In this document: in pieces, positions 63,864-64,000 of the stretch
How the letters are laid out: each line of letters opens with the position of its first letter
How positions within the stretch are numbered: position 1 is the stretch's first letter
Source of the DNA: Peribacillus asahii
Lineage (GTDB): Bacteria; Bacillota; Bacilli; Bacillales; DSM-1321
DNA: 64,000 bases
Direction of reading: 5' to 3'
NCBI RefSeq assembly: GCF_003570725.1
Contig: NZ_QWVS01000033.1
Span: 20,174 to 84,173 of the forward strand
Translations under genes and position numbers: made by a program
Notes under the pieces: generated by a model
Seen by the model: the letters and a program-made list of their open reading frames with translations, nothing else
Database searches by the model: none
Told to the model about the DNA's origin: nothing

Positions 63864-64000
63864 TTGAAGGGCAAAAGGGAGGAAACTAGCCAGGGAAAAG
63901 TCGTTCATTGGAGTTATGAAGGCCCAAAAGGAGAAATCCTGCTAGGGAAAAGTCGTTCATCGGGGTTATGAAGGCCCAAAAGGAGGAATCCAGTCGGGAA
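63864..64000. repeat. start of a second 52-bp tandem array, cut by the window edge
   Basis: Units begin at 63864 (TTGAAGG), 63916 (ATGAAGG) and 63968 (ATGAAGG), again exactly 52 bases apart, with GGGAAAAGTCGTTCAT in each. They belong to the same family as the array at 11020 but share GGCCCAAAAGGAG in place of GGCCGAAAGAGAG. The array runs past base 64000. Confidence 0.92.

Overview
The window is chromosomal DNA of a low-GC, endospore-forming Bacillota, most likely a member of the Bacillaceae. It carries spoVAC/AD/AE, a gerA-type germination operon, spoVIF, yjcZ, cotO-like coat genes and a gamma-SASP-like gene. It also carries strong AGGAGG-type ribosome binding sites and the Firmicutes regulators Spx, MecA, SpxH and CtsR. 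From about 15.4 kb onward the gene order follows the Bacillus subtilis yjzC-to-spoVIF segment: yjzC, yjzD, yjaU, yjaV, comZ, fabHA, fabF, yjaZ, yjbA, trpS, spx, mecA, coiA, pepF, roxS, spxH (yjbH), yjbI, yjbJ, yjbK, yjbM, nadF, yjbO, prpE, fabI, cotO, yjcA, yjcZ, spoVIF. Compared with that order, med, the app and opp oligopeptide permeases, yjbL, the thiamine genes and cotVWXYZ are not seen. Inserted instead are clpB, a pyrimidine-catabolism island, mgtE, a ger operon and a spoVA operon. The species cannot be named from this sequence alone.

Region 1-9.1 kb is a mosaic of metabolic and accessory genes. It holds the end of an Ldh2-type dehydrogenase, a hexulose-phosphate synthase/isomerase pair, a pirin, a 2-hydroxyacid dehydrogenase, a secreted GlpQ, a TetR/YhgE-type pair, a SASP-like gene and a XapX gene. 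Region 9.2-15.3 kb has a TrmB-type regulator divergent from a TauE/SafE exporter, then a striking array of fifteen 52-bp tandem repeats, a secreted SH3 protein, an xdhC-mocA pair and an unidentified secreted protein. Region 15.4-25.4 kb has yjzC, CtsR-controlled clpB, comZ, the FapR-controlled fatty acid elongation genes fabHA-fabF, yjaZ and yjbA. Region 25.4-28.7 kb has trpS, spx and mecA.

Region 28.8-41.8 kb interrupts the mecA-coiA synteny. Most of it looks like a complete reductive pyrimidine degradation module. PreT/PreA reduce uracil or thymine, a dihydropyrimidinase and an M20 amidohydrolase open the ring and hydrolyse it to a beta-amino acid, a class III aminotransferase and an iron alcohol dehydrogenase probably handle the semialdehyde, an NCS1 permease imports substrate and a PucR-family protein regulates. 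A 78-residue protein of unknown function closes the operon. A LysE exporter with its own TrmB-type regulator follows, and the operator motif there (TAGTNACTA) is shared with the first TrmB/exporter pair.

Region 42-54.9 kb has coiA, pepF, two tandem copies of the RoxS/RsaE small RNA with Rex/Fnr-like boxes, the Spx adaptor spxH with the truncated globin yjbI, cell-wall and alarmone genes, nadF, prpE, mgtE and FapR-controlled fabI. Region 55-63.6 kb is a sporulation and germination block (gerB-A-C-type operon, cotO-like genes, yjcA, a YhcN/YlaJ lipoprotein with spoVAC-AD-AEb, yjcZ, spoVIF). The window ends in the start of a second 52-bp repeat array. Both arrays are preceded by near-identical 20-bp-stem GAAAA-loop hairpins, and a second interspersed element occurs directly after the stop codons of fabF and spoVIF.
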